Shown: one piece after another, positions 17,046-25,244 of the stretch
How positions within the stretch are numbered: the stretch's first letter is position 1
Layout: the number at the start of each line of letters is the position of its first letter
Source of the DNA: a bacterium
GTDB taxonomy: Bacteria > UBP15 > UBA6099
Length of the DNA stretch: 64,000 nt
Assembly (NCBI GenBank): GCA_029564595.1
Contig: JAKQPS010000019.1
Location: 1 to 64,000, forward strand
Direction of reading: 5' to 3'
The notes under the pieces: generated by a model
Seen by the model: only the letters and a program-made list of their open reading frames with translations
What the model was told of the DNA's origin: nothing
The model's database searches: none
Made by a program: the position numbers and the translations under genes

Positions 17046-17789
17046 CTATTGATAATAGATTCTAACTCGAATGGCGCGAGTTTGCTTCGTGGATGAAACC
17101 CTGATTCCGAATCTCTCAATCAACTTGTTGGCCGATGCAAGCTCCTCAGCCACTGAACCTGCTGGAATCAGTTCGGTTGAGTAAGCCGAGGCGCGGGTCG
17201 CGACATTTGCCGCAGACGCGTCGAAAGTTACAGGGCAATCAGGGCACAACATCAACCAAGAATCTGCTTCTCTCTTCAAAGGCGCGCCGGATTCAGACGG
17301 TGGCAGCGACCATGTTTTAGCCGTTGTGTCGAACTCGTCCTCTGATGTCGCGTGCATGATTAAGCCCTTCAGTCCCGAGTTAATCTCTGTCGGTTCTATC
17401 TTGTGTTCGAGAGACATTCTTGCGCGCGAAGTGTTGGAAATCTCGTACTGCGGCGAAACTACAATCAAGATATCTCGGAATCTTTTTGAATCCGGCTCGA
17501 CAAAAGGAGGCGCATCCAAAACATCCAGAAAACGCCGGACTACGGCGTCGCGTTGAGCTTGCGGCAACCCCAAATCCGTCTCGCTTGGGATATCTGCGCT
17601 ATTGAACAATTTTACATAGCTCAAGCCTGTCTCGACCGTCTGCCGAGCATCAGATGCCGACTGTTGTTGGCCTGACTGCTGTCCCAACGGGACGGCGCGT
17701 TTAGCGCCTCAAGCGCCCAACGCTTTCGCGCAAGGAAGCATTGCCAAGACTGCGGCAAATAATGCCGCCGTTATAGTTCTCGCCCTCAA
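17046..17789 (-). CDS. Secreted protein of unknown function with in-frame TGA after the signal peptide
   Basis: The minus strand has AGGAG, seven bases, then TTG opening a typical signal peptide (RARTITAALFAAVLAM, ending PCAKALGA). Codon 27 is TGA (17709..17711). The same frame then continues without stops for 220 codons from GAKRAVPLGQQSG to RVRIYYQ. Signal peptide and body in one frame argue for a single gene. The mature part has no domain I recognise; it contains a CPDC pair near codon 180. The TGA could be a nonsense mutation, a sequence error or a Sec codon. LGA before it makes a lipobox-like L-G-A-(C) if the codon were Cys, although AKA also fits signal peptidase I. It is a near neighbour of 17865..17939 on the same strand. 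Confidence 0.55.
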
Positions 17790-17864
17790 CTTGCATCTCC
17801 TATCATCTATGTTTCACAATCGTTAATTCTTGATCGATGTCTTCACGAGACATCAACAGGAACT

Positions 17865-17939
17865 TCAGCCTCCGGGGCGTTTTCTTATGTAAATAATCAC
17901 CGCCACGGCTATTGCCACAAGAATAAGCGCCTTTATCAT
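17865..17939 (-). CDS. Candidate 24-aa single-helix membrane peptide
   Basis: ATG, then MIKALILVAIAVAVIIYI, a hydrophobic helix, and a short RKRPGG tail. GAGGGA lies nine bases upstream. It sits 48 bases after the stop of the tagaturonate epimerase gene on the same strand. The clean helix, basic end and ribosome site make it plausible, but so short an ORF can arise by chance. Confidence 0.35.
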   Translation of the reverse strand: MIKALILVAIAVAVIIYIRKRPGG

Positions 17940-17987
17940 ATTCTCAATCCCTCGCCGACTCTATTTGAGTCGCAATCCTTCACAAAA

Positions 17988-19586
17988 CTACTTCACGTTC
18001 AGCCTGCCTGCCCCCAACGATTCCATGTGACGCCTGAAATGCGCTTCCAACTCAGAATAATGCTCTTCTTCATGTTCGTCCAGAGTATCCATTATGCGGT
18101 CATAAAAAACGAGAGAGCCCGCCTCATTCCGATATGTGAGAACCGACCCGTAAGTGATATGGATAAGCTGCCTAGCGTCTATGGAGTCGAACAAATATTC
18201 CAGATGATCGTCCGCGATATTGTTAACATTCGGAATCATATCAAGCTTGGTTGTCACATGGTAAGAAGCGCGGTCGGTTTCGAACCTTTCAAGCGCAAAT
18301 CCATGTATTTCGCGATACAGCGAAGGGTTTCTTCGCGCGACGACTCTAATCGCCGCGAGGTAACTTGTCCCGGCGGTTTTTTCGTGATACAGTCCGCGCG
18401 TTGTTTTTCCTACTATCGGGAATATCGAAAACTTGTCGCTGCCGGAATGTATGCTCAATTTGTAAGGCCCCATGCAGCGCGCAATCAGCGCATGACTCTC
18501 AAGCCCTTGTTTAAACTCGTCTCGATCTCCTATGAAATCTATGCCCTTTTGAAACTCGCCGGGATACCTCGGAGCCAAACTCTGAACCGGAACGCCCGCG
18601 CGCTTGAGTTCGACTGCCACAAAAAGATGCTCTTTCGGAGTCGTAGGCGCAGGCGTTTCGTCGACGGACATCTCAAAATCAAACCTGTCGGCGTCAATAA
18701 ATATCTCCAGCAACAATCTATACATTTTGACCGTGTGGCGAACGGCGGGAAGGAATTTTACCGCTATTCGGCGCAACTCGTTAGAATCATATTTGAACTG
18801 TTCAGTCGCGCCGCTCTCCGGATCCCGCAACATGAATGGCTCGGAGTATCTTTCAATCAAAAAACTCTTAATCTCCGAATCAGAGAAGAGAGCGTCAAAC
18901 GCCGCGGCCAATTCCGAGCCGGACAGAGAATCGGCGGCGAAGTTCAGATGGTCTGAAGGATCAATTGTGAAAAAAGTAAAACCCGCCGCCGCGGTGGCCC
19001 GGACATCTTTCTCTGTCTTCAAGTGGTCCGCGTCTGCGCCGAATGGCCTTGTCCATCCTTCCTGAAACACCGCCCAGCACGCGTCATCCATCACATTTTC
19101 CGGGGTTCTTCCCGTCCGTTCCATCTCTCGTATCGACTGCTGCGCGTATATGGGAAATATATTGAAACCGCGAGTCGCGCGTATATGACCGGGAGTCGCT
19201 ATCCCCATTCTGTCCCCCATCCCGAAGCTGGTCTTGAGTCCCAGAGGACGAGGTTTTGTGAAAGGAAAAACTTCTCTCAATCTTTTTGCGTTCTCTTCTG
19301 TCGCTTCGCAAACCCTGAATTTTACAGCTTTTCCTTCGAAATTTTCCTGCGAAATCTCTCCGGCAAATCCTTTTCCCGGTTCCCCTCCATCGACAGAAAA
19401 AACCAGTAGCCGTCGCCCTCTCCCTACTCTTTTCAACAGGAATATCTCGCCGACGTTCTTTCTCGCCGACCGCTCGTAAATGTCCGAATCTATTTTTTTT
19501 AACGCCGCCGCGATATCAGGCTTTATCTGTCCATCTTCCATTTTGAAGCACTCATTCTTCAGAAGCAGTTCCGCAAGTTCCCTCAT
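17988..19586 (-). CDS. uxaE: Tagaturonate/fructuronate epimerase (UxaE-like)
   Basis: A 532-residue protein matching the tagaturonate epimerase family, which interconverts tagaturonate and fructuronate in hexuronate breakdown. Recognisable stretches are TSFGMGDRMGIATPGHIRA near residue 118, MDDACWAVFQEGWTRPFGAD near residue 165, FTFFTIDPSDH near residue 205 and the late IHSGSDKFSIFPIVG near residue 385. I start at MRELAELLLKNE because AGGAGG lies seven bases before it; the longer ORF begins 39 codons upstream without a site. No other uronate genes are adjacent. Confidence 0.8.
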   Translation of the reverse strand: MRELAELLLKNECFKMEDGQIKPDIAAALKKIDSDIYERSARKNVGEIFLLKRVGRGRRLLVFSVDGGEPGKGFAGEISQENFEGKAVKFRVCEATEENAKRLREVFPFTKPRPLGLKTSFGMGDRMGIATPGHIRATRGFNIFPIYAQQSIREMERTGRTPENVMDDACWAVFQEGWTRPFGADADHLKTEKDVRATAAAGFTFFTIDPSDHLNFAADSLSGSELAAAFDALFSDSEIKSFLIERYSEPFMLRDPESGATEQFKYDSNELRRIAVKFLPAVRHTVKMYRLLLEIFIDADRFDFEMSVDETPAPTTPKEHLFVAVELKRAGVPVQSLAPRYPGEFQKGIDFIGDRDEFKQGLESHALIARCMGPYKLSIHSGSDKFSIFPIVGKTTRGLYHEKTAGTSYLAAIRVVARRNPSLYREIHGFALERFETDRASYHVTTKLDMIPNVNNIADDHLEYLFDSIDARQLIHITYGSVLTYRNEAGSLVFYDRIMDTLDEHEEEHYSELEAHFRRHMESLGAGRLNVK

Positions 19587-19688
19587 TGTCTGACCTCCTA
19601 AATTGACATATGCAAATAATTCTATATCCACACGCTCCGCCCAGTCCACATCCCATCTCAAAACCTGCACGATAAATATTCCACAAAC

Positions 19689-19716
19689 TTTACATTTTTT
19701 CATCTTCGCCTATAAT
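19689..19716 (+). promoter_or_regulatory. Flagellin promoter
   Basis: TTTACA, 16-base spacer, TATAAT: a strong sigma-70 match. The -10 region also reads GCCTATAA (19708..19715), one base off the sigma-28 -10 consensus GCCGATAA, so flagellar sigma control is possible. It is about 190 bases upstream of the flagellin ATG and directly before the leader ORF. Confidence 0.5.
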
Positions 19717-19739
19717 AGAAACAAGTAGGAAAGGAGGCG

Positions 19740-19781
19740 ATGCGATTAATCAAATTAAAGCAGCGAGCATTAATACTATGA
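19740..19781 (+). CDS. Candidate 13-aa leader peptide upstream of flagellin
   Basis: AAAGGAGGCG directly precedes ATG, an unusually good ribosome site, and opens MRLIKLKQRALIL then TGA. The peptide is basic and Leu/Ile-rich. It lies in the long 5' leader of the flagellin gene, between its promoter and a perfect hairpin that starts at the stop codon. This suggests translational or attenuation control, which is inference. Confidence 0.4.
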   Translation: MRLIKLKQRALIL

Positions 19782-19803
19782 TTCATCCGCTTTGACGGAT
19801 GAA
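19782..19803 (+). promoter_or_regulatory. Perfect hairpin in flagellin leader
   Basis: TTCATCCG and CGGATGAA form an eight-base stem with a CTTTGA loop, beginning at the base after the leader-peptide stop codon. It has no following T run, so it is not a simple terminator; it may affect mRNA stability or flagellin translation. Confidence 0.5.
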
Positions 19804-19907
19804 CAAAAACGCTTAAAGTACAAACAAAAACACCCGGGATAAAACTTAATATTGCTATGTTGTCGGCATGGATGTCGGCATTGGTCAGAACAGGGAGGAA
19901 CGAACTA

Positions 19908-20786
19908 ATGACCATAAGCGCTAACTTCAACTCGGATTTTTGGTCGTCTCAAATCAATTGGCTCGAGCGGCAACTCAACTCGACCATACACAGAATAGCG
20001 ACCGGGCAACGCATTATCACCGCAGGCGACGACCCCATAGGAGTCGGCATTGCCTTGCACCACTCCGCGAGAATCGGCGGCATACAAAGCGCGGTGATCA
20101 ACGCTGAAACTTCTCTGTCCATTCTAGAGACAGCGGACACCGCTCTTGTGGAGATAAGCGATCTATTGTTGGAAATGAGAGATCTTGCCGTGAACGCCGC
20201 GAACGACGCGACATTGACCACAGCCAATCTACAGACTTTGAACTCAGCCTTTGAATCCTTCAGGGATTTGATAACCTCGACTGCTGAAGCGGCAAAGTTC
20301 AACGGCATCTCTCTGCTAGACGGCACATACGCGACGCCCGGAAAGGATTCTCAAGTCGGCCCCGACAGCGGCGGAGGCAATGTAATGTCCATAATCATGC
20401 CCGAAATAACGGCAGACACCATCGCGGGAGGCACGAACGCGCTAGCGGGCGTCACTTTAAGCACATCCGCGGACGCGCTCGATGCTCTGAGCGCCATCGA
20501 TGACTCCATCGACTACCTCGATGAAGTTTTTGCCTCCATAGGCTTTCAAGAACAGCGTCTAAACACGATCATCGACAACCTTTATGCGGCTCAAGTCAAT
20601 ATAGCATCCGCCAAGTCAATCATCGTCGACGCCGACTTGGCGTCTGAAATCTCAAGATTCGCTTCGCTTCAGATAATCGCACAAGCCGCGTCGTCAACGT
20701 TCGGAACTTTCGACGCCATCAAACAGCGCGTGATTGAAATTATGGATAAGATCGGAGCAAACTCTTTCGCGAATTCAAATAATTGA
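19908..20786 (+). CDS. Flagellin
   Basis: A 292-residue flagellin with both conserved ends and a short middle, so probably D0-D1 with little D2/D3. The N-terminal block has the pattern GDDPIGVGIALHHSARIGG and LETADTALVEISDLLLEMRD. KFNGISLLDG occurs near residue 138. The C-terminal block is DADLASEISRFASLQIIAQA. Flagellins are exported by the flagellar type III system and form the filament. GGGAGG precedes the chosen ATG by nine bases; a longer ORF start lies 17 codons upstream without such a site. No other flagellar structural genes are adjacent; motAB is 19 kb away. Confidence 0.85.
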   Translation: MTISANFNSDFWSSQINWLERQLNSTIHRIATGQRIITAGDDPIGVGIALHHSARIGGIQSAVINAETSLSILETADTALVEISDLLLEMRDLAVNAANDATLTTANLQTLNSAFESFRDLITSTAEAAKFNGISLLDGTYATPGKDSQVGPDSGGGNVMSIIMPEITADTIAGGTNALAGVTLSTSADALDALSAIDDSIDYLDEVFASIGFQEQRLNTIIDNLYAAQVNIASAKSIIVDADLASEISRFASLQIIAQAASSTFGTFDAIKQRVIEIMDKIGANSFANSNN

Positions 20787-20970
20787 CGTCCGGAAATTCC
20801 ATCCGTCGCCGCGCGCTTGATTTATATCGGCGCAAGATTTTTGATATTTTTTGCGAAACAAGTTTGTCAAGCCTAGAAAACAGCCTCCGCTAAGGCTGAC
20901 TTTGCGCGCAAATCCTAACGATGCGTTTGGGTTTGTTTTTTACGCGATAAGTCGCGCATATGCGAATGAG

Positions 20971-22398
20971 TCAATCCGATTCGCCGATTCGGTGAATTTT
21001 CATAAGGTTTGTCGAGCCGCTTGCGCTTATTGGCACTCCGGAAGTTATTACGACGATATCGCCTTTTTTGAACATCTTAGTCTGAATAAGTTGTTCATCG
21101 ACATCGGCCACCAGTGATTCAATCTTATGAACCTTGTCAAAAACCACGGGGACCACTCCCCACAAAAGACTCATCCTGTAAGCCACGTCTTCCTTCAACG
21201 TGGCGCCTATCACCGCGCATTCAGGCCTGAACTTGGAGACGAGCTGAGCGGTCGTCCCTGACTGAGTAAAAGCGACGATCCCTTTTGCTCCCAGTTCTCT
21301 AGCAGTCCGGGCGGCGGAATAAGCGACTGCTCCGCTGAAACCAGCCGCTGAAAACAAGAATCTGGACGGCTCTATCATAAGCTTGTTCAAAATATGCCGT
21401 TCGGATTCGCCGCATATTCTGGACATCATATCGACAGCCTCGACAGGATAAGCGCCAACGGCGGTTTCCCCGGATAGCATGACGGCGTCCGTGCCGTCCA
21501 TAACCGCGTTGGCCACATCCGAGGCCTCTGCTCTTGTAGGTCTCGGATTGGCAATCATCGATTCGAGCATCTGAGTGGCCGTTATCGCCACCTTGCCTCT
21601 CTCATTTGCTTCCCTGATTATCGTTTTTTGCAAATCAGGCACTCTTTCGGGGGGCATTTCCACTCCGAGGTCTCCTCTGGCGACCATCACCGCGTCAGCT
21701 TTATCCAGTATCTTCTTCAGATTCTTTATTGCTTCAGGCCTTTCTATTTTTGCGATTACTGGGATATCGGCTCCCGCTTTTCTGATATGCGCCCGCGCGT
21801 CGTCGATATCCTCAGGTTTTCTCACAAATGAAACGGCGACCATGTCAACACCGAGTTCCAACCCCAATTTCAAGTCGCTTATATCCTTTTGAGTCAAAGA
21901 TGGCGAACTTACCGCCACGCCCGGCAGGTTAATGCCTTTTTTTGATTTTAGAACTCCGCCGTCCACCACAACGCACTTCACGCTTTCTTTCGACGTCTGC
22001 AAAACCTTCAACTCCAGATTGCCGTCGTCCAGCAATATTCTGTCGTTCTTTTTTACATCTTTAGGCAGATGCTTGTAAGTGGTTGAAATAACCTCGCTGT
22101 TGCCTATCACTTCTTTTGTTACGATTGTCACTTCCGCACCGGAAGTCAGCTTAGCGCCTCCGTTCTCCATAGTTCCGACCCTTATCTTAGGGCCTTGCAA
22201 ATCCTGTAGAATGCCCACATATTTCCCTCTGTTTTTTGCCTCTCGGCGTATGGAGCGAAAAATCTTTTTGTGCGTCGAATGATCGCCGTGAGAGAAATTC
22301 ATCCTGAAGACATCAACTCCCGCGTTTATCAGTTTTCCGATCATTTCCGCAGACTCAGTGACAGGCCCTATCGTGGCAATAATCGTCGTGTGTCTCAT
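20971..22398 (-). CDS. pyk: Pyruvate kinase
   Basis: A 475-residue pyruvate kinase, normal length. It converts PEP and ADP to pyruvate and ATP. Visible motifs are TIIATIGPVTES at the N-terminus, RMNFSHGDHSTH near residue 33, the active-site signature IAKIERPEAIKNL near residue 220, MVARGDLGVEMPPERVPDLQ near residue 245 and ATQMLESMIANPRPTRAE near residue 275. GAGG lies seven bases before the ATG. It is not in an operon with glycolytic neighbours. Confidence 0.93.
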   Translation of the reverse strand: MRHTTIIATIGPVTESAEMIGKLINAGVDVFRMNFSHGDHSTHKKIFRSIRREAKNRGKYVGILQDLQGPKIRVGTMENGGAKLTSGAEVTIVTKEVIGNSEVISTTYKHLPKDVKKNDRILLDDGNLELKVLQTSKESVKCVVVDGGVLKSKKGINLPGVAVSSPSLTQKDISDLKLGLELGVDMVAVSFVRKPEDIDDARAHIRKAGADIPVIAKIERPEAIKNLKKILDKADAVMVARGDLGVEMPPERVPDLQKTIIREANERGKVAITATQMLESMIANPRPTRAEASDVANAVMDGTDAVMLSGETAVGAYPVEAVDMMSRICGESERHILNKLMIEPSRFLFSAAGFSGAVAYSAARTARELGAKGIVAFTQSGTTAQLVSKFRPECAVIGATLKEDVAYRMSLLWGVVPVVFDKVHKIESLVADVDEQLIQTKMFKKGDIVVITSGVPISASGSTNLMKIHRIGESD

Positions 22399-22458
22399 AA
22401 CAAGCCTCGCAATAGTGTTTTATGTTTCAAATATTAGTCTTTTGTTCTGCGCAGTCTT

Positions 22459-22914
22459 TCATGGCGAAAGCTCCGGTCCGTACAGTTTCCATTTTCCGAC
22501 TTCCCGTATAAGCTCGAATGTTCGAGTCATTTCAATCGGTCTCGCGCTCCAATTCGCCATGTAATGAACGACAAAATCAATTGAGACATTGTCGCCGTGG
22601 CGCCTTACGGCAATGAATTTTTTCACTTCGACAGAAGAGAATTCCTTTGCCGCCCTGTCGCAAACGCTTTCCCTGAAACGATCAAGAGAACCGGCTTCGG
22701 GAATGCTCTTTTTTGCGCTGTAGGAAAGCATCGCATATGCTCTGTCGCATTTCCCTGCTCCGATCGCCGCGACATACGAATTGACGAACTTCTCCGGAGA
22801 TCTATCCGGTTTCAATAAGATATATAATACCGCGACAGCCAGAATCGCGACCGCTACGGACGTGATATATAACAAATATGGAGTTTTATCGGCATTTATG
22901 CTCTTGTTCGCCAT
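22459..22914 (-). CDS. Membrane-anchored NTF2/DUF4878-like protein
   Basis: A 151-residue protein with one N-terminal helix (YLLYITSVAVAILAVAVLYILL) and an extracytoplasmic domain. That domain resembles the small lipoprotein-like DUF4878/NTF2 fold (SPEKFVNSYVAAIGAGKCDRAYAML, then FELIREVGKWKLYG at the end). Function unknown. I start at MANKSINADK, because a TTGACA-N17-TATCAT promoter overlaps the 5' end of the longer ORF and ends ten bases before this ATG. No ribosome site is present, so the mRNA is probably leaderless. Confidence 0.6.
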   Translation of the reverse strand: MANKSINADKTPYLLYITSVAVAILAVAVLYILLKPDRSPEKFVNSYVAAIGAGKCDRAYAMLSYSAKKSIPEAGSLDRFRESVCDRAAKEFSSVEVKKFIAVRRHGDNVSIDFVVHYMANWSARPIEMTRTFELIREVGKWKLYGPELSP

Positions 22915-22924
22915 CTTAGGACGG

Positions 22925-22953
22925 ATGATAGCCGCGATGTTCATTCGTGTCAA
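22925..22953 (-). promoter_or_regulatory. Promoter for leaderless membrane-protein gene
   Basis: On the minus strand a perfect TTGACA, 17-base spacer and TATCAT. The start codon at 22914 is ten bases further on, about four bases from the expected transcription start. Confidence 0.65.
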
Positions 22954-23082
22954 TTTGGACAATCGCAGCTCTTTGAATAAAAAATTGAATTTCTCGCCGC
23001 AAGGTTGTTTGAGAAGACAACCGCATTCATGTTATATTTATGTGGCGCACAGTTATTGCCGTTGAATGAAGAGGTGAAAAAC

Positions 23083-23370
23083 ATGGCCTTGGTTAGAATG
23101 CTTGAGGGTGAAAACGATTTCGCGGGCGGCGTTGAATTCCACAAAAGAGCTAAACGGGCCTTGGACTCTCTTCCGAGCGGCGAATCCATCACGCTTGATC
23201 TTGGCGGTTTTTACCTTGACTCCTCGCTCGTCGGAACCCTGCTGGCGATTCACGTTTCATGCGCAAAAAGAAACGTTAAGATGGAAATCACAAACATTTC
23301 TCAGCAGACTCTCAAAATATTGGAATTGAGCGGATTAAGCCGCGCGCTGGGCTTAAACGCTCAACAATAA
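23083..23370 (+). CDS. STAS-domain protein
   Basis: A 95-residue single STAS domain, as in anti-sigma-factor antagonists. SITLDLGGFYLDSSLVG near residue 48 corresponds to the strand and phosphorylatable-Ser loop of SpoIIAA-type proteins. GAGGTG is six bases before the chosen ATG. No kinase or sigma factor is adjacent; a complete RsbV-RsbW-sigma set is at 51391..52932. It could act in that or another partner switch, which is inference. Confidence 0.65.
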   Translation: MALVRMLEGENDFAGGVEFHKRAKRALDSLPSGESITLDLGGFYLDSSLVGTLLAIHVSCAKRNVKMEITNISQQTLKILELSGLSRALGLNAQQ

Positions 23371-23445
23371 GAGAGCGAATAATCATCGGTTATCCATCAG
23401 AATTGTCCCGAACGAATTTAATAAAACTCAGCCGATCTGATAATA

Positions 23446-24243
23446 TTACTTGCCATAAGGATTCGGCTCATCAAGGGCTTCAAACCACTTGGCCGGAAAT
23501 TCTTCCTGAAAAACCGATTCGTCAAGAGGCATATTGAAGCTATAATTATCGAACACCGATTTATGAACAAAAATATAGGGAAGAATGCTCACTTTAGTTC
23601 TCCAAGTGGCGTTGGACGCCAGATAGCGCCCGTTAATATTTTCGTAGAAAAGCTCTCCGGAAGATCGTATGTTTCGATTGTTGGCGTCTCTTATCATGAA
23701 CACGAACTTCAAAACCACGAAGTTCACGGAGTCCACATACCACGTCATTGTATATAGGTTTTCAGGCGCGCCGGGTTTCGGGATCAGAACTAGCTTATGG
23801 CATTTCACGTTTCTGTAAGACTCGTCAGGGGCGCGGTGAATATCAAACCATTTCAGCACTTTGTCCAGCCAGTTGCGGTCCATCGGCAAAGCGCCGGGCT
23901 GATTGGGACTGCCCGCCCAATAGTTTTCAATAGGAGCCGATATCACTCTGTAACCATGCTTGTCTGGAGCCTGAAAAAAATATCTCGTCTTTAATGTCGC
24001 GGTGTTCATCGGATCAATCTTCATCGAGCCGGGCTGTTTTCCTCCGGTTTGCTCGTGAGATGTGACGCGAGTCTCGTCATAAGTCATTGTCTTAATGTCG
24101 TATGAGATGAATTTATCATAAATAGCTTTGACTATATCTTCGGGCAGCTTTGTTTTAGTCTGCGCGCGAGAGACTGCCGGAACGCATATTAAAGCGACGG
24201 CAATCAATGCCAAATATCCTTTGACGCTTCTTTTCTTATCCAT
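23446..24243 (-). CDS. Exported DUF1571/LolA-like protein
   Basis: A 265-residue exported protein with an N-terminal signal peptide (GYLALIAVALICVPAVSRAQ). The body is beta-rich (MTYDETRVTSHEQ, LKTRYFFQAPDKHGYRV, YTMTWYVDSVNFVVLKF) like the LolA/DUF1571 fold, which binds lipids in the periplasm. I start at MDKKRSVKGY, nine bases after GGGAGG; an earlier ATG would overlap the end of the upstream lipoprotein gene. It probably forms an operon with 24288..25244 and 25241..26755. Confidence 0.6.
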   Translation of the reverse strand: MDKKRSVKGYLALIAVALICVPAVSRAQTKTKLPEDIVKAIYDKFISYDIKTMTYDETRVTSHEQTGGKQPGSMKIDPMNTATLKTRYFFQAPDKHGYRVISAPIENYWAGSPNQPGALPMDRNWLDKVLKWFDIHRAPDESYRNVKCHKLVLIPKPGAPENLYTMTWYVDSVNFVVLKFVFMIRDANNRNIRSSGELFYENINGRYLASNATWRTKVSILPYIFVHKSVFDNYSFNMPLDESVFQEEFPAKWFEALDEPNPYGK

Positions 24244-24287
24244 AATCTCCGCCCTCCCGGAATAACAACCATGTCGAGACGGTATAG

Positions 24288-25244
24288 TCAGTTTGCGCAT
24301 GCCGGAGGTCTAGCGTCCCTCGGATAAAGCGCGCAGATGTGGGGTTTAGCTTGCGGATAAGGAACCGCGCCGCCCTGAAATCTCATGGAGCAGTTGAAAA
24401 CCGAGCTTGGAGATCCGCTTGTCCTCCAACGCTGAACCAGCTCCGCGTCTTTCTTGAGATAATCAACGGACCTGCCGGAAACGCACTTCATTGTTTCCGC
24501 GTAATTTATGCCGGCTTGCTCGGCGCACATCCTTGTCGAGCGTTCCTGCTGTTCCTGTCTTCCTGTCCTCTGAGCCGCCGCTTTTTCCGAGCTGTAAGCG
24601 TCTGCATAGCATTTTGCGTATTCATGCCATTTTGCCGGACTTTGCTCTCGCGCGACGCACACTTGGAACTTGTCCTCTTCCGCTTCCGCGTCTCCCCGCA
24701 TTGAAACCACTTTTCCCGCCGGGTCTATCCTCACTATAAAATGAGGCTCCCATGTGATTCGCTGTCCGAGGTCTGCGTTTATTGCCGGAAGGATGTCCGT
24801 CACATATCTGGAGGTGTACGGACAGTGGCTCATTAGGAAAAAATCCAACTTAAGAGTGCCGGGAGCGGGCGCGCAGCCGACCTCTCCGGGAATCATAGCC
24901 ATCGGCGTTCTTCCCTGCCTGAAAAGAGCCACCGTGTCCTCGATTTCTTCAACAGTCCATCCGGTGTCAAGCATCCTGTCGATGGCGGATATGGCGCTCC
25001 TTCTGAAAGGACATTCCGGGTTTCTCTGCTCGTCTACGACCAAGCTGACATTGTGTTCAGGGCACACAATCATAGAAGCGAAGTGGTCTTTAACCTCGAC
25101 CCGGCTTTTGAATCTGGACTGGTTTTGAAGAGCCACCGGGTCGCTTTTCGCTCGAATGACGTTTCCATCCTTGGAATCCCTCGCGCATCCCGCAATCGCA
25201 ATCATTATCGCGACAGCCGCCGCGCAGGCAATATGCCTTTTCAT
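24288..25244 (-). CDS. Lipoprotein with thioredoxin/GILT-like domain
   Basis: A 318-residue lipoprotein: signal peptide and lipobox IAGC with Cys20. The middle has a redox-like motif LDFFLMSHCPYTSRY, with one Cys of the usual C-x-x-C, and WEPHFIV, like GILT/DsbA-fold proteins. There are many further Cys (CPEH, ECPF, CAREQ, KCYADAY, MCAEQA, KCVSG, FNCSM), spaced as in GILT-like seleno/thiol oxidoreductases. It is likely a cell-envelope protein. Its 5' end overlaps the 3' end of the glycosyltransferase gene by four bases, so they are co-translated. Confidence 0.6.
   Translation of the reverse strand: MKRHIACAAAVAIMIAIAGCARDSKDGNVIRAKSDPVALQNQSRFKSRVEVKDHFASMIVCPEHNVSLVVDEQRNPECPFRRSAISAIDRMLDTGWTVEEIEDTVALFRQGRTPMAMIPGEVGCAPAPGTLKLDFFLMSHCPYTSRYVTDILPAINADLGQRITWEPHFIVRIDPAGKVVSMRGDAEAEEDKFQVCVAREQSPAKWHEYAKCYADAYSSEKAAAQRTGRQEQQERSTRMCAEQAGINYAETMKCVSGRSVDYLKKDAELVQRWRTSGSPSSVFNCSMRFQGGAVPYPQAKPHICALYPRDARPPACAN

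Noticed and set aside
17827-17858. Hairpin GATGTCT/AGACATC as a terminator
   Set aside because: The stem is good, but neither strand has a T run behind it.
19782-19803. Terminator or attenuator in the flagellin leader
   Set aside because: The hairpin is perfect but no T run follows it, so intrinsic termination is not supported.
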